This document shows, one piece after another, positions 1 to 13,700 of a stretch of DNA of 64,000 nucleotides. Below the pieces are notes generated by a model, which saw only the letters and a list, made by a program, of their open reading frames with translations, ran no database searches and was not told the origin of the DNA. The position numbers and the translations under genes are program-made. This DNA is from Blastomussa wellsi (Eukaryota; Cnidaria; Anthozoa; Scleractinia; Plerogyridae): the NCBI GenBank assembly GCA_947652115.1, contig OX393567.1:24803899-24867898 (forward strand), given 5' to 3'. Numbering within the stretch: position 1 is the first letter of the stretch; each line of letters begins with the position of its first letter.

Positions 1-594
1 ACTAGTACACATGTGCCAGCAAAGTTTGAAATCACTATGAAATGGTTGCTAAATGGTCAGAGATATACGAATGTCTTTACTAAATATATTGAAATTGAAA
101 ACAGGCACATCTCATTTCATTTAGATCTTAATGCCAATTTTTGGCATAAATGCTAGGAATTGTTTGTATAAAAATAGAAGCCTGCGTTTGACCAAAGAGC
201 AATCGCATTGTAACAGCATCCTCACAACAAAAATGAAGTTACTAAAATGTTGCACTTTCTATTGTGTGGTTTTACTAAACCCGTGAAACAATATCTAACA
301 ATTACTACTGACTATTCAAAACTAAACAAAAAGAAAACAATGGAATTAGTGCCTATTAGTATCTAATAGAGTAGTAACTATTTCAAGGGTTAAGTAAAAT
401 CACTCTATTTGCTATTTTACTCTATCAGTGATTTCCTACTGTTGATCATGACGTTCGCTTTTATATCGATCGATGACATTGATCACACGAATTGTTGTAA
501 TAATTGTATGCATTGAAAGCTATATGATGAAAAATGTCTACTGCTCTATTGTAAAGCATACAATTTCCCGTCATTCTTGGGAAAGTACTTCGCT
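1..594. other. 3' flank of ANO-A, no gene seen
   Basis: AT-rich sequence downstream of the ANO-A stop codon. It probably includes that gene's 3' untranslated region. I see no coding frame, repeat array or RNA gene here. Confidence 0.5.
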
Positions 595-1190
595 TTACAG
601 CATTTCGCTGTCTTTTTCGACAAACTCATCGTTGTTTGGGTAATAATCATTCTTCTTCTTGAAAGCTAATTTAGCCAAATGCTCTTCCCGCTTAGACTTC
701 AATTCCAGATCCTTAGGAACATCCGGGACAAGCCAAGAGATGAAACTGGTGATGAGATAGACAGAAAACTGAAACACGAACACGAAAGCGAGGCGTGCAG
801 CGATGACGTGCCAGTATTGTTTGTTCTGCTTATAAGGCGCAGTCATGTCAAAATAGCCAGGGTACCTGAAATAGGGAGGAAAATAATGTATTATAACAAG
901 AATAATTACCAGTGTACATACTGGATTGATGGCTTAACATGTAAGGCAAGTCCTTTGAAATTCGGCATGTATGCAAGAAAGGTGTCGATTGCCCACTAAT
1001 TACAGGACAGCTGATCATGAGAACCTCTAACGGAAATTTCCAGGCACTGAGCTTTACTAAATATTTCTTGAACACTTAATTTAAATAAGAAATGCAAATA
1101 TGGCTGACAAGACTCTTAACTCCCAGAGGGTCTCTCTCGAGCTTAACCCTGTGCTAAACTAGCATCCCGTCCGGGTTGAAGTAGAAATAG

Positions 1191-1235
<45 letters not shown>

Positions 1236-4200
1236 GTATAACAATATAATTTGGTTTTATCAACTGGGTTGATAATGTCAATTGGCCACCGTAAAGAGAT
1301 TCAATTGCTGACGCTTCGAGCGTAAGCCCTTCGTCGATTCGCTCCGACGAAGGGCCAACGCTCGAAACGTCAGCAATTGAATCTCTTTACGGTGGACAAT
1401 TGACATTATCAACCCAGTTGATAAAACCAAATTATATTGAAGTAGAAATACTCCTAGTCGCTTCATGCTATGAAAAACAAATCAGTGAAAATCTATGGGA
1501 AAAAAATCCGTGATATCGGGTTGTTTTGCAGAACAAAAGACGAGACGTTGAGAAAAACGTTAGAGAAAAACGTATGAAAAAGACATTCCTTACCTGCAAT
1601 ATGACTTGTTGTAGTTCAAATTTTCATATGGATTTTCTGGCTTTGTTCCAGGCTCCAGTCTGTAGATGTAGTCGACATCAATGTAAGCTAAACTGTTATT
1701 GATGTACCCTTTAAGGGTGCCACCGCCGGGCTCATCGCGGTCAGGTGCGTACTTCATCTTGTAGATGAGTTTAGGGATGTACTCTGAAGTAAACGCCAGC
1801 ACAAAGGCATTCACTAAGACTGACAGTCTTGTCACACCCTCAAGGATTTGAAACCAAGCTCCAATATCCTCTGCACGCGCGCTGTCGGGCCTGCGAAACT
1901 GATCCACAAAGTTGATGGCATCTACGCGAATCTCGACGATGGAATTAAGTAGGGCAAAAAGGGGACCCAGCGGAAAGGCGGCCACGAACATGGTCACAAA
2001 TCCATACTGCAAAACTGTGAATTAAATAAGATGGTTTTGTAAATGGGAAAGAAACGAAAAATCCAATGCTGTGGTCAAGACGTAGGACATCATTTGCTGA
2101 AAGTACTCAGTAACTGATGAGTGGTTCAGTCCAATGGTATCTCAATAATTTAATTGACAACACAACCCTTCGATAATTTACTTCGCCATTCACGATAATT
2201 TACTTCACCATTGACGTTGTTGATCATTACAGAAAACATGGAAGAGGTACAGTTTTCAATTTATCTTCAAACATTCTAAGTAAAAAAATGCCTTAGAGCG
2301 CAAAATCCAAGTTGGTGAAACATGGCATCTCCTCGCCAAATTTTAACGAGCGACTGATCCGAACTGTGTACCCATGAGGTACCGATGAGACCCTGTCTCG
2401 TTTTGTCTGGTTCATTTTCTTCTTCGTGTTCTTATAGTAACCCAAAAAGCCATTACTTACCAACTTCAAGATACTCCCAGAACATGCTATGGTCACCCTG
2501 CGAACTCAAGTCAAAGTCACATTCGTACTGTGGCCTTTCTCCCTTTTCTTCCTTGCGGCTCTTTAACCAATACATGACATACCTGCGGAGCAAATTGTCC
2601 AAGAAATACTTTGAGTGAAATACAACCTTTATTCACTTTCATTTTTATGTGTAAGCTGCACGAAAATGTTTATATTGCAAACAGCCATAGTTTTAAGAAC
2701 GTTATATATAAGTTGTTACTTTTAATTTTTTTTCGCGCTGACTGATTCAAACTATCATACTCCTAAATGGCAATGCCAAACCTTGTGTATCTGAAGTAAA
2801 GTATGTTTCAGAACGAGTCTTGGTGCATAACCTTTCACATGGAAATAAGTTTGAAACATATTTCATATGGAAACTCATTTCCATATGAAATGTTGTGCAC
2901 CAAGACTCTTCAGTCTTGAAACATCAGAAAACATCATCTCGGAAATAGCGTATTCATACATTAACTGTGGATGTAGATGAAAGCGAGAAATGATCATCGC
3001 AGTGACTTTCTCAATTGGAATTAAAGACGCCTGGGTACCCGTTGAAGCCCTGAATTTTTCAGGCTTCTTTATTCAATTGCTTAAATTGGAAATTCACTGC
3101 GATGATCATTCTTTATTTTGACCTAATGTATCTGTAGCACCCTTTCGAAGTACGTAAAAACGGTCAATGATGGACACTGACGGGAGTGTCCCATACATTC
3201 TCCAAAACATTTGAAACGCTAAAGTTTACTTACGGGATAGCAACTTCTGTGATATTTCCGATGATCTGTTGTCCCACCATGATTATCAGAAGCTGAACAC
3301 AAAGCTCTAAAAAGCACCCTTGTTCGCTGCAGCCGTCCAATCGGAACTCACCAAGAATCCGCTTGTATCTGCTCGGGGTTCCAACAACGTAACCGGACTT
3401 GAAGAAGGCAATGTAAAAAATGGACGCATACGTGTTTACGAACTGAAACAGGTACATTTTCCACGTGAAGCTATCCTCGTAGTCCGTGCGAGTTGGTGGG
3501 TTTTCCCAGTCCGTCAACCAGACGGCTAGTTTGCTGTAGAAGAACTTCAGCAGATTGATGGCAAGGAGATTAAGGAGAGCTGCTGTTATTGAGGTGATGA
3601 TCCTAGCACGTTTTTGGACTGATTTGTCATTGTTCCCGCTCAGAGACGCGAAGACTGCAGCTCGATACACGACAACACCCACCACAGCGGCAATGACCAG
3701 AAAGATCATGAAGATTATGATGCTGAAGACTCCGCCGTAGCGAGTGTATAGTTTGGTTTTGGGGACGTACGGCTCCATTTTTCCTGTAACTTCATTCTTT
3801 TTTAGGGTTGTCACTGTCGCTGAGAACTCGGGACGGAGGGGTTCTTCTTCCTCTTCAAAATCAGCAGTGTGCCACTCTTGAGCAAGGGAGGCTTGACGGC
3901 GTTTCCAAAACTCAAGGTACAGAGTCGCCCAAACGGAAGCTATTAAAGCTAGACCAACTGTCCAATCGTTGTCGAAGAAGTGGGTGACGTAAGCATAGAG
4001 GCACGTGGTCGAAGCAAGGTCCCAGTAGCTGCACTGTCTGTCACACAGCGGGCACATATACCAGACACCCTTGTTATTCGAGTCGCAGACATCTTCGACT
4101 GGAGTATGGCTGCCAGCGGAACCGATTCCATACAGGAACACAATAAAACCGATAATGGCAAGAGGTACTAACATGGCCGTGTAAAAACCGAGCCAAGCAA

Positions 4201-6384
4201 AGTACAAGGCAATCTCACTGCCAAAGTAATCCTTTATTGCTCCATACGGCTGAAATTTAAACACTCTTCCAAACCTGGCCCAGTCACGCTTCAAGCGCTG
4301 TCGGTCGTTTGAGGGCTCCTCACCAGGTTCGAGTTGAACAGGCCCATCATGAAGAGGGTATCCCGCAAGGTATGCACCTTCGTAGATCATCTTTTTCAGC
4401 CCAACGCCATGAGAGCCCTCTGCAAAGCGAGCACTGCCACAAATTTGTTGCACAATGTAGACACGGTCAACGCTATCAAAAAACGCATCCTGGTTTTGGT
4501 GGTTGATGAACTTGTTGACGCTACCTTGTGAAAACTTAGCCATAAAGAAGTTGCCTTTATCCTCCAAGGTAGGATCATGTACAATAAGAGGATTTCTCCG
4601 TCTCAGTGACTGCATTCTCTCACTTCCCAGCTGCTTCTCCATCCAAGACTTGAATTGGATGTCGTTTTCTTGGAATGGAACTTTGAGCCGCATTGCTTCA
4701 GCTTTTTTGGCCAATACTTCCCAAGGAGCGTGAAGAAGGACAAAATGTCGTTTGGTTTTGGGATCCTGAAGAAACAAAACAAACAAGCTTTAACTCCAAA
4801 GAACTTCAGACCAAGAGAAAATTTTCTTTTACTTTGTCTTGTTCAGACCCAGTCCAAGGAACAGTTGTACGCCGAGAAAGAGTTGTTATAGAAAATCCAG
4901 CCAATTTTTGTGAGAGTTCAGAAATTTGGGTTGCTTTAGTCTTCTCCCATCCTTTTCTTAGCCTTACCATGGATTTGATTGGTAGTTTCCCTACAGTTTG
5001 GAGTGTAAACATTTACACTTAGCACACAGCACATTGGCAACCAACCAAAAGTAGTAGTTTTGACCTGACAGTTCGACTTCTCTATCGATCCAGAACCACT
5101 TTTTCTTTGCTTTAAAAAATAATACAATATTCAAATAGTGACTTTGCTCTTTGTTACCGATTTCAAATGTTTACTTCAGTTAAATCTAAATCAGCTGGAC
5201 GCATTCCCGCAAATTTCAATTTAAAAGTTATCAGGTAAGTCTATATTGTTCAGTTGAAGTCACAATTAATTAAGAATACACTTGGAAGGAAAAGAGATAG
5301 AAATCCCAAGCCCTCCCTCATGCCAATTTGCTCTAGCCAAAATCACTTTCCGTAGTTTCTACGATTCCCCAGCAATGAATCTAATACCGAAGATCTTGTC
5401 ACTGCATATACACACATTAAATTTAATATTTGGATAAATTGTACTAAAAGCTTGCAATTAAAAGTTTCGAACTTGATCTTTTGCTAAAAGCGTGAAGTTT
5501 ATTTAAGCAATAGACCACAAGTTTCTATGGTTTATAAGCTGATAAACCACGCGGGATGTTGGCAGAACACGAGAAGAATTTGTAAATCACGAGCCGCAGG
5601 CGAGTGATTTACGAATTCTTCGAGTGTTCTTCCAACATCCCAAGTGGTTTATCAGCTTATAAACCATAGAAACTTGTGGTCTATTGCTTTTATATAATAG
5701 TTCAGAAGACGCGCGATTTTTCCATGAGTTTACTGGCACAATAAACCATAGCTGATTGACCAATCAGAGCGCGCGCATTGATTTGGTTATTATATGAATA
5801 AAGGTATACCGCGCAATGCAAATTAATTTGTAACGATATGCTGTTGATTCAGTTGTGAATATATATGCATGAATGCGCAAGAAGGCAGTAAAATTTGGGC
5901 CTACCAAGTCTTTTGATCTGATCAAATGATATTGATGCTAAATAATTTTACTCTTTACTATTTTCCAATGTTTGTGCCGTAGAGGTTCTGAGAAAACGTC
6001 GTACCTAACCGGATAAAGAAGTTTTGGTCGAATTAACATTCCTTTAAATGTTTCAAGACAATTCGTCCAACAACATACTCGTACCTCTGGCAGAAAGCAT
6101 TCGTTGTATTCTATCAAAAGCTTCTCCTTTCTTAAGCTATCTTCGAACTCTTGCCTTAGACTTTTCAGCCTTCTTTTTTTGCGATTATCCGAATCATCAT
6201 CTTCAGTTGTTTCATAGACCAACACATAGTCAATGCGTCTTTTGGGTGCAGCACCATTGCTAAAATAAATTCCTTTGGGTTCTGGCCTTGTCGTTAACGC
6301 CGAGAGCTGCCTTAATTCGTGCTGAGATCCGAGTTCGTCTTCATCTTGGCTTAACCTGGTGTATCCACCATAAACATTACTCAT
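595..6384 (-). CDS. Anoctamin (TMEM16 family) gene ANO-A, 5 exons, 881 aa
   Basis: Exons on the minus strand: 6384-6085, 4765-3234, 2582-2461, 2014-1594, 865-595. All junctions are GT/AG and the phases sum to 882 codons with a TAA stop. The start is the first ATG in the exon; the frame stays open slightly upstream but without an ATG. The N-terminal anoctamin dimerisation domain carries IDYVLVYE at residues 51-58 and HAPWEVL at 112-118. A Cys-rich extracellular loop (YMCPLCDRQCSYW) lies near 336, after a first membrane segment near 287-313. TM6 ends GNITEVAIP (E607), and TM7 carries E679 and D683 in IVEIRVDA; these acids bind calcium in known family members. The last exon encodes the final membrane segments and a basic tail. 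Family members are calcium-activated chloride channels or lipid scramblases; which activity applies here, and the vertebrate orthologue, cannot be decided by eye. The 1,532-nt second exon is unusually long for the family. Confidence 0.93.
1151..1470 (+). repeat. SINE tail interrupted by a fold-back element
   Basis: The sequence GCATCCCGTCCGGGTTGAAG at 1162-1181 and CTCCTAGTCGCTTCATGCTA at 1451-1470 together resemble the tail of the SINE at 29637-29842 (GCATCCCATCC...ACTCCTTGTCGCTTAATGCTA). They are separated only by the fold-back insertion at 1190-1437. The SINE head is not evident, so this is probably a truncated copy in the last intron of ANO-A. Confidence 0.5.
1190..1437 (+). mobile_element. 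Fold-back element, family F1, copy 1
   Basis: Two arms built around TTATCAACTGGGTTGATAA and CACCGTAAAGAGATTCAATT are inverted around a loop near 1325-1345. A unique leader beginning AGGGGGTAAGTTTCTAAAG precedes the left arm. The insert is flanked by a 13-bp direct repeat TGAAGTAGAAATA (1177-1189 and 1438-1450). Further copies lie at 33557-33698 (one arm) and 60312-60604 (complete, opposite orientation). Confidence 0.75.
2803..2924. repeat. Small fold-back repeat in ANO-A intron
   Basis: Inverted arms: GAGTCTTGGTGCATAAC near 2815 and GTTGTGCACCAAGACTC near 2892, with outer ATGTTTCA/TGAAACAT. The centre contains TTTCATATGGAAA-type palindromes. It has the form of a MITE and no coding capacity. 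Confidence 0.6.
2989..3110. repeat. Small inverted-repeat element (MITE-like)
   Basis: The 17-bp terminal arms AATGATCATCGCAGTGA (2989-3005) and TCACTGCGATGATCATT (3094-3110) are perfect inverted repeats. A second internal pair (CAATTGGAATTAAAG and CTTAAATTGG) is imperfect. It lies in the intron just downstream of the large ANO-A exon. Confidence 0.65.
5515..5807. repeat. Fold-back family F2, copy 1
   Basis: Near-perfect arms AAGCAATAGACCACAAG... (from 5515) and ...CTTGTGGTCTATTGCTT (to 5689) enclose a loop with TGATTTACGAATTC. A further 120 bp (to about 5807) ending in GCGCGCATTGATTTGG belongs to the repeat, because the whole unit recurs inverted at 51090-51384. It lies in intron 1 of ANO-A. 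Confidence 0.7.
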
Positions 6385-7158
6385 TTTGTTTTTTCTGCAT
6401 TTCAAAGAACTCTGATCAGTCAACTAGCGTCGCTTGGACCTTCCAGTTCGGCAAATTACTGAGTGGGTGTGAAGAATTTGCATAACCCTTGGTTTGTTTT
6501 CGGCTCAGTAGTTTTTAATTTATATTTACAAATATTAGCAAGGTGTTTGGTCTTTAAAAGTACTATAAATCTCGCATCATTAATCAAATTTAATTAACCA
6601 AGCAGTTGTTTCTTTCACTCGAGCGTTAATCATTGACCACTGAACTTTCTAGCCCTTTCGTGTCTATTTTATTTATAAACGTAACATGTTCATTTTTACT
6701 CAATCAATACAAATACATGTACACATAAACACAGGATTTAATGTTAATTTTAAGGGGTCTCAGTTTCATAGTTCTGTAACAACAAAGGATGTCCAAATTA
6801 TGCTGGCATAATTTTGAGCATAATTTGAGGAGATAGTAGCGTCCTAAACTCGCAACGGCTGATGTCCGAATCCTGAGAGTTTTGCCCGAAAATGTAGTAC
6901 GCCTATGTCGTTGGTGTCTGGATTGACTTCTTTCATATATACGACTTCTTTTTCGCTGAAAGTCCTTTTTTTACTTTAAATGGATTATTTTACAGTCAAG
7001 CAAATCAAGGGAACACTATAAATAAATCGAAAATCAAAATATGTCAGTATGCAGAGAACACAAGATTACAGCCGTTCCGGCATGCAGTTGGAGTCTTTCT
7101 AACAGCGGAATTTTGGAAATTAGCAGCAAATATTCTCTATCTAAAACTTTTTTATCAT
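6385..7158. other. Upstream region of ANO-A, up to the retrotransposon
   Basis: AT-rich, no coding frame recognised. Expected to hold the ANO-A promoter and 5' untranslated region. The last five bases (ATCAT, 7154-7158) are the target-site copy flanking the BEL/Pao insertion. Confidence 0.4.
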
Positions 7159-7724
7159 TGAGGCGGCAGAACTGCCTCAGGACCTTGCAAATCGATGAGC
7201 CGTACAATGTAAACACAACTTTAGTTTAATTTACAGAAATTCTTGTACACGCTACCATTGATTCCTAGATTCCTTACAAACGATTCCTTGTGAACAATGC
7301 CTTGATAATGCAATCGGAACTTAATAGCGATGTAACTGATGCGACTGACAACAATGTGATATAACTGATGTGATGCGATGCGATGCGATAGTGCGATGCG
7401 GTAAAGAAAACTAAAGGAAAAACAGAAAACCTAATATTACAAAGGCGAGCTCGATGCGATACGAAATTACAATACAATAAGGCGAAACAGTAACTCTGAA
7501 AACTTACATCTGTGTCCTTGTTCCGTTAATGACATAAACCTTATCCCTTAATCCGTTCCTTGATACCTTTTAGCCGTAGAAATGTTCAACTCAAAGGACT
7601 AACTCAGCGAAAAACGTTCTGAAACGTTCAACTAGCGTGGTAATCCGGGACCGCTCGGTCCCAAGCCACCGCAACGTAAGTTTCTGTCATGTAACGCACT
7701 GTCACGCGCAATGTGGCCGTGACA
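7159..7724 (-). repeat. 3' LTR of the BEL/Pao element
   Basis: 566 bp, reading TGTCACGG...GCCGCCTCA on the minus strand. It contains a GATGC-rich tract near 7370-7400 and appears identical to the 5' LTR. The purine-rich stretch AGGGACCGGGAA immediately before it on the minus strand (7725-7736) is a plausible polypurine tract. Confidence 0.92.
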
Positions 7725-7753
7725 TTCCCGGTCCCTAAACGTCCGGGGGGCGT

Positions 7754-10700
7754 TTACTTCTCCTGATCTCCTTCCTGTTCCTCCTTGGGCAGGATCAGGA
7801 CAAGCTTGTTGATTGGTCTTCTAAGCGTAGTTTCTCGCGTTTTGACGACAACAGATCTGACAAGGCCTTGGGCATCCGGCTCTACTCGCACAACGAGGGC
7901 CAACGACCAGGCATTACGTGGGACATTCTCTTCTCGGATTATCACGACATCCCCTTCTACCAGGCTACGCTGGGGATGTTGCCATTTGCGCCTTTCCTGC
8001 ATCACGACGAGGTACTCCTTCTTCCACCGAGTCCAAAATAGATTTGCCAAATATTGCACTCTTCGCCATCGACGACGCATGTATACATCGTTCTTCTGGA
8101 ACTCCCCTGGGGGTGGCAGGATGACAGTTGACTTGCTCGTCAGGATATGATTGGGAGTAAGCGGTTCAAGATCGTCGGGTTCTCCAGACACTGTCGTCAA
8201 GGGCCTAGAGTTAATAACAGCCTCCACTTCACACAGGAGGGTGCGGAACGATTCTTCATCCAGGCAATGACCATACTCATCCATTAAGCCAGCAAGAATC
8301 TTCCTTGTAGACTTGATCTGACGCTCCCACACGCCGCCCATGTGGCTGGCAGCGGGTGGGTTAAAGATCCAATCAATGTTTTCTCTCTGTAACTTGGCTC
8401 TGATTTCTTCATGATCCATCTCTTGTATAGCTTGGAGCAGTTCATTTCGTGCGCCGACAAAATTTGAGCCGTTGTCGCTTCTCATTTCCCTCACTGGGCC
8501 ACGTCGTGCAATGAAGCGCCGAAGTGCTTGAATAAATGAACTTGACTCGAGGGTACTTGCGACTTCAATATGGACTGCTCGGCTGACCAAACATGTAAAG
8601 ATGGCACCGTACCTCTTCACTTCCTTGCGTCCTTCTTTAATTAAGAAGGGGCCAAAGTAGTCGACACCCGTGTATGTAAATGGCGGTGCTGGAGAGATGC
8701 GATCCTTGGGTAGATCAGCCATCTTTTGCTCACCTGGCTTGCCGTGGTTGCGGCGGCAGAAGACACACTTTGAGAGTACATGGCGCACTGCTGCATTAAC
8801 TTTGATGATCCAATACCTCTCTCGAAGGTTTGCAATGACGTGGCTACGTCCAGCATGGCCCAACCGTTTATGAGCGTGACGGATGAGTAGAGTGGTAACA
8901 TGACTCTTTCGCGGTAAAATTGCTGGGTGCTTCGTCTCGAGTGGCAAATCTGCACGTCTGAGTCGACCTCCAACTCTGAGGATGCCCTTGTCTAGGAAAG
9001 GGTCGAGGCGACGAATGGGACTGTCATTCTTTATACCTCCTTTCTTCTGCCCTCGCAGCTTATTCTTCTCGCCTTCCTTGAGAGCGTGGATTTCCTTGCT
9101 AAAGGCTGAAGCCTGTACAAACTTCAGAATAGCTAATTCAGCTGTCGTTAGATCTTGTACAGTAAGAGGTGAGTATGGCACTAAGTCTTCGGCACTCTTA
9201 AACTTGACTTCCTCGGTCGTTGCAGGAGATCTCTGGTCTGCAGGGTTTCTGTCGCTACTTGTGGCTCCACTCTTGACATCTAAACGTTTGTTACGCCACT
9301 TTCGCAATGTCTCTTTAACTCTCAGGAACACGGCTACGGCCCTTCGCAAACGATGCCAATCAGAAAAACTATTGATCAGCTTGATTGTGGCGTTATCCAC
9401 CCGATTAACACTGACTGCACTGCTTATCGTTACCTTCCTCACTTCTAGATCATCATCTGGGACTTGGCCCAACGTGAATGGTTGTTGCGGCCACTCGCTC
9501 TCGGGTTTCCATAAGAATTCTGGACCTTCTAACCAACGCTGCCCTTCTAAAAGAGCAAGTCCATTAAGGCCCCTTGAAGCATCATCTGCCGGATTCTCCT
9601 TACTGTCTACATACTTCCACTGATTCGGGTGTGAATGGTCACGGATAAGCTGCACCCTGTTTGCAACAAACACATGAAACCGTTGCTGTTCATTAGCAAT
9701 ATAGCGCAACACAGTGGTGGAATCTGTATGGTACACAAACTCTGGGTTGCCATCCACCTCTCTTTTCAACATTTCTCCAACTCGGATGGATGTGGTAGCA
9801 GCTGTCAGCTCGAGACGCGGTATTGTGACTGACTTGATCGGTGCGAGACGTGCTTTCCCCATTAGGAATGTACAGTGAATGCGATTGCTGTCATCACACA
9901 GCCTTAGATAAGCAACAGTTCCATATCCCATAGAACTTGCATCAGAGAAGAGATGCACCTGCTGGGAGGTCACGGTTCCGAACTCTGGCGGCTTGACACA
10001 TCTGTTTACCTTGAATCTCTCTAGCAGCGGAAGCTCACTTAGCCACTTGGTCCATCTAGTTTGGTACTGATCAGGAATGGTGTCATCCCATCCGATATCT
10101 TCACGACAAAGGTCCTGAAGTATCTTCTTGGCTGGAAGCGTGAATGGCGAGACAAAGCCCAATGGGTCATAAATTGACGAGATAACAGATAAGATGCCCC
10201 TTCTTGTTGGCGGCTTATCATTAACAACTATACGAAACTCGAAGACGTCAGATTCCACGCACCATTGCACACCAAGGGCGCGTTCCACAGGCAGGCGGTT
10301 GTAACCCAGATCAAGGTCTCTAGCTTCCTTAGAACGCTTCTCCGTTGGGACAGATTCCAGAACAGCACGACTATTGCTTATAAACTTTGTCAAATTGAAA
10401 CCTCCGTGCTCGCATGTTTGACGTAGACCTTGGATAAGCTCAATGGCCGTCTGTTCATCTTCAACTGAACGAAGACAATCATCTACATAGAAATTTCGGC
10501 GGATAGTATCCGCTGCAAGTGGACCACTTTCATGTTCCATGTCCTTAGCAGTCTCCTTCAATGCAAAGTTGCAACAGCTTGGGGAGGAAGCTGCTCCAAA
10601 GAGGTGCACTGTCATCTGATATTCTTGGATGGGCAACTCCAAATTGCCATCGGGCCACCATAGGAACCTGAGGAAGTCACGCTGGTCATCGGGCACCTGA

Positions 10701-13700
10701 ACCTGGTGAAACATCGCCTCTATATCCGCCATGAATGCCACGGGCTCTTGGCGAAAGCGTGTAAGAACTCCAACCAGAGAGTTGGTAAGATCAGGGCCTG
10801 ACATTAGTTGGTCGTTCAAGGAAGTGTCTTTGTGTCTAGCGCTACAGTCGAAGACCACACGTATCTTCTGAGGCTTCCTAGGGTGGTAGATACCGTGGTG
10901 CGGTAGGTACCATACTTTGCCAGGGCTAGCTTCCAGACGGTCATCTGGCACTCGTTGTGCATAACCCTTTGCAATCATTTCATTCACAAAGTTGACATAG
11001 TCATTTCGGTAGCTCTCATCACGTAACATCTTCTTTCTCTGCCAAGTTGCTCGTTTCAGCGCTTGTACCCGGTTGTTTGGCATTGTCACCTGAGGGTCTC
11101 TGAATGGAAGTGGTATTACATAATGGCCGTCGCGATGGTGGACATTTTCCTTTATCCTGCTGATGAACTTCTTGTCCTCTTGGGAGTAGCCGTATTCATC
11201 AGGGCTAGACTTGTGATCATTGAAATCTAGTTCAAACATTTGCTGTATGGTTTGGGGTGATATCACCTCTTTGACTGACTCCACTTCCCGTACCGTGATT
11301 CTGTGGCAAGTAACATTGCCAGGACTTGAAATGTTCTCTACATACAAAGGCCCAGACAGAGTCCAGCCATGGCGCAATCGCATTGCATATGGTCCCTTGT
11401 CACCACTTGGCACAACCTCTAGAGGTTCCATAGCTGCAGGACAATTACTGCCGATTAATAGGCCAATCTCCAAGTTTGGTATGAACTCAGGCATCTTCTC
11501 GGCAACACTGCGAAGATGCTCCCACCGTTTGACTTCCTCAGGGGTAGGAATCTGCTGTTCGGTCACTGGTATTTCGAATGTCGTGTAAGACTGTGGTAGC
11601 TTAACTGGATTCTTGCCTTCCATGTCCGTCACCACCAAGTCGGAGACGACAGTGGTAGTAATCAACCTTTGGCCATGCATGGTGCCCAGCTGTAACTGTG
11701 TCCTTTCGCCACCAACGCCCATCTTCTCTCTAAGACTCTCAGTTAGAAAGCAACCACTGCTGCCATTGTCATAGAAGGCATACGTGGTGATAGTCTCATT
11801 GCTGCCTTTCTTCTTTACACATACGGGTAGAATGGCATGAAGCACAACTGATTCTGCAGGTCTAGCGGTATTACAGGAGGTTGATTGAAGGTTGGTGCAG
11901 GCATTGCCTACTGCCTTGTCATTCTCTCGTTTACTATTGTCCCTTGGTGGAATTTGGAACCCACTAATGTGAAGGGCTGAGGGATGCAGTCGTCCACAGT
12001 ATTTACATTTCCGTCTGTTTGGGCAGTTCCTTGAGATGTGGTTCGTTCCGTAGCATCCAAAACACATTTTTCTTTCTCTCAAGAAGGCTCTCTTAAGTTC
12101 TGGTGTCTTCTCGTTGAATAAATCACAGTCATCCAAATCATGAGTACGGCTGCAAAGGTGACATGGGGGGTGACCATAGTAAATTGGAGGCCCGGCCCCG
12201 TATACAGCTGGGGGCTTAACGGCTCCGAGTGGTGTCGTCACAAAACTGGTTTCCTTTTGTCTCCATGGAACTACTGGTTTCCTTGGTGGCCTTTTCCCCT
12301 TACTGGGCGGTTCCTTTTCTTTGGGTTTAACATCTTCCTTACTCTTGCTCAGGGCTTCTTTGCCGAACACTGGGTCATTGGCAGACTCCGACGCATACTC
12401 CACGAATTCAGCAAGATCTGCAAAACATGATACACCATCTTCCCTTCTCTTCTTCTTTAACACCTGATCTCTCCATTTAGCTTGCAAGTTGGCTGGGAGC
12501 TTGGAGACTACCGACTGCATATTTGGTGCATGATCGAGCACACGCATGTATGAAATACTCTTCATAGCAATGTTACACTTTGTCAAGAATATTGACAGTC
12601 GCTTCAAGCCTTGGTTGTCATCATATCTAACAGGAGCCCAGTGGATGATTTTGTTGAGGTAAGCAGTGGAAATCTTATACGGGTCCCCGTATTCTTTCTG
12701 AAGCAGTCGTCTGGCTTCCGTGTAACCTGCTTCTGGGGCCATGTGTAAACATCCTTGAATAAGGTCCGCCGGTTCACCTTCAAGATGCTGATTTAGATAA
12801 TACAAGAGATCAGAACTGGTGGTTGCCTTGGAGCGGATACGTGTATCAAAGGCCATAACAAAGGTCTTGTACTCGATTGGGTCACCTGTGAACTTAGTTA
12901 TTGTTGGTTGAGGCAGTGTCATAGCAGCCGTTAACTGTTGGTGCGTCGCAATAATTGTCTCATTTTGTTTCTGCTGTAACTCGATAACATTCTGAAAGGT
13001 ACGTTCTGCTAGCTGAGGGGACTGAGCTTCAGAGACTCCATGACTGCTTTCCCTAGAAGCTTCCCTGAGACCATTACCAGTCAACGGTGTTGATGAAATT
13101 CCATCCGCGAACATGCCAGGGGCGAAATCTGTGGCTTTGGGATCCTTGGGAGAGCTGCTAACCTCCGTATTTATAGCTGGCGTCATCTCAGTGGTGGCAG
13201 AGGAGCCAAGCGGGTTGCGACTCGCGGCAACGTTGTCGGGTGACGATTTTGCTGTAGACTTTAATGCAATAGGTGTAAATGAGGCAGCCACTGAGGGTGG
13301 ACCTGAGTCAAGTGGAGGTGGGGGAGCCTCGTGTTCCTTACCAATTTCACTCAATGCCTTCTCCCTTGCTTCGGTCTTTGCTATTTCCATCTCCAGTTCC
13401 AAGTCTTCTCCTGCAGCACGAAGAGCCTGTTTTCGCTTAAGCATTGATCTTTCAGCCTTTAACTCTGCTAGACGGACTCTCTCTCGGTCTCTTGCGGACA
13501 ACTTCGAACTTGCCTTGGACGGTCGTTCAGATCCTTTGCTACTTCTTGCATCTAGCTGATCCGTCAAGCGGGCCTCGGCCTGTAATATCCAAGCGTGTAA
13601 TGGTTGTAAATATGCTGTCATGTCTTCGACCTTGTCCTCGTAATGGACACGTTCATAGTTTTTATCCTCTTCATCGGTTAACACTTCGAAGTAAGATGAA

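Noticed and set aside
8982..9623. 213-codon plus-strand frame
   Set aside because: It is antisense to the integrase-side part of the retrotransposon polyprotein, a shadow of a strongly coding strand.
13113..13559. 148-codon plus-strand frame
   Set aside because: Shadow of the Gag-Pol frame on the opposite strand.
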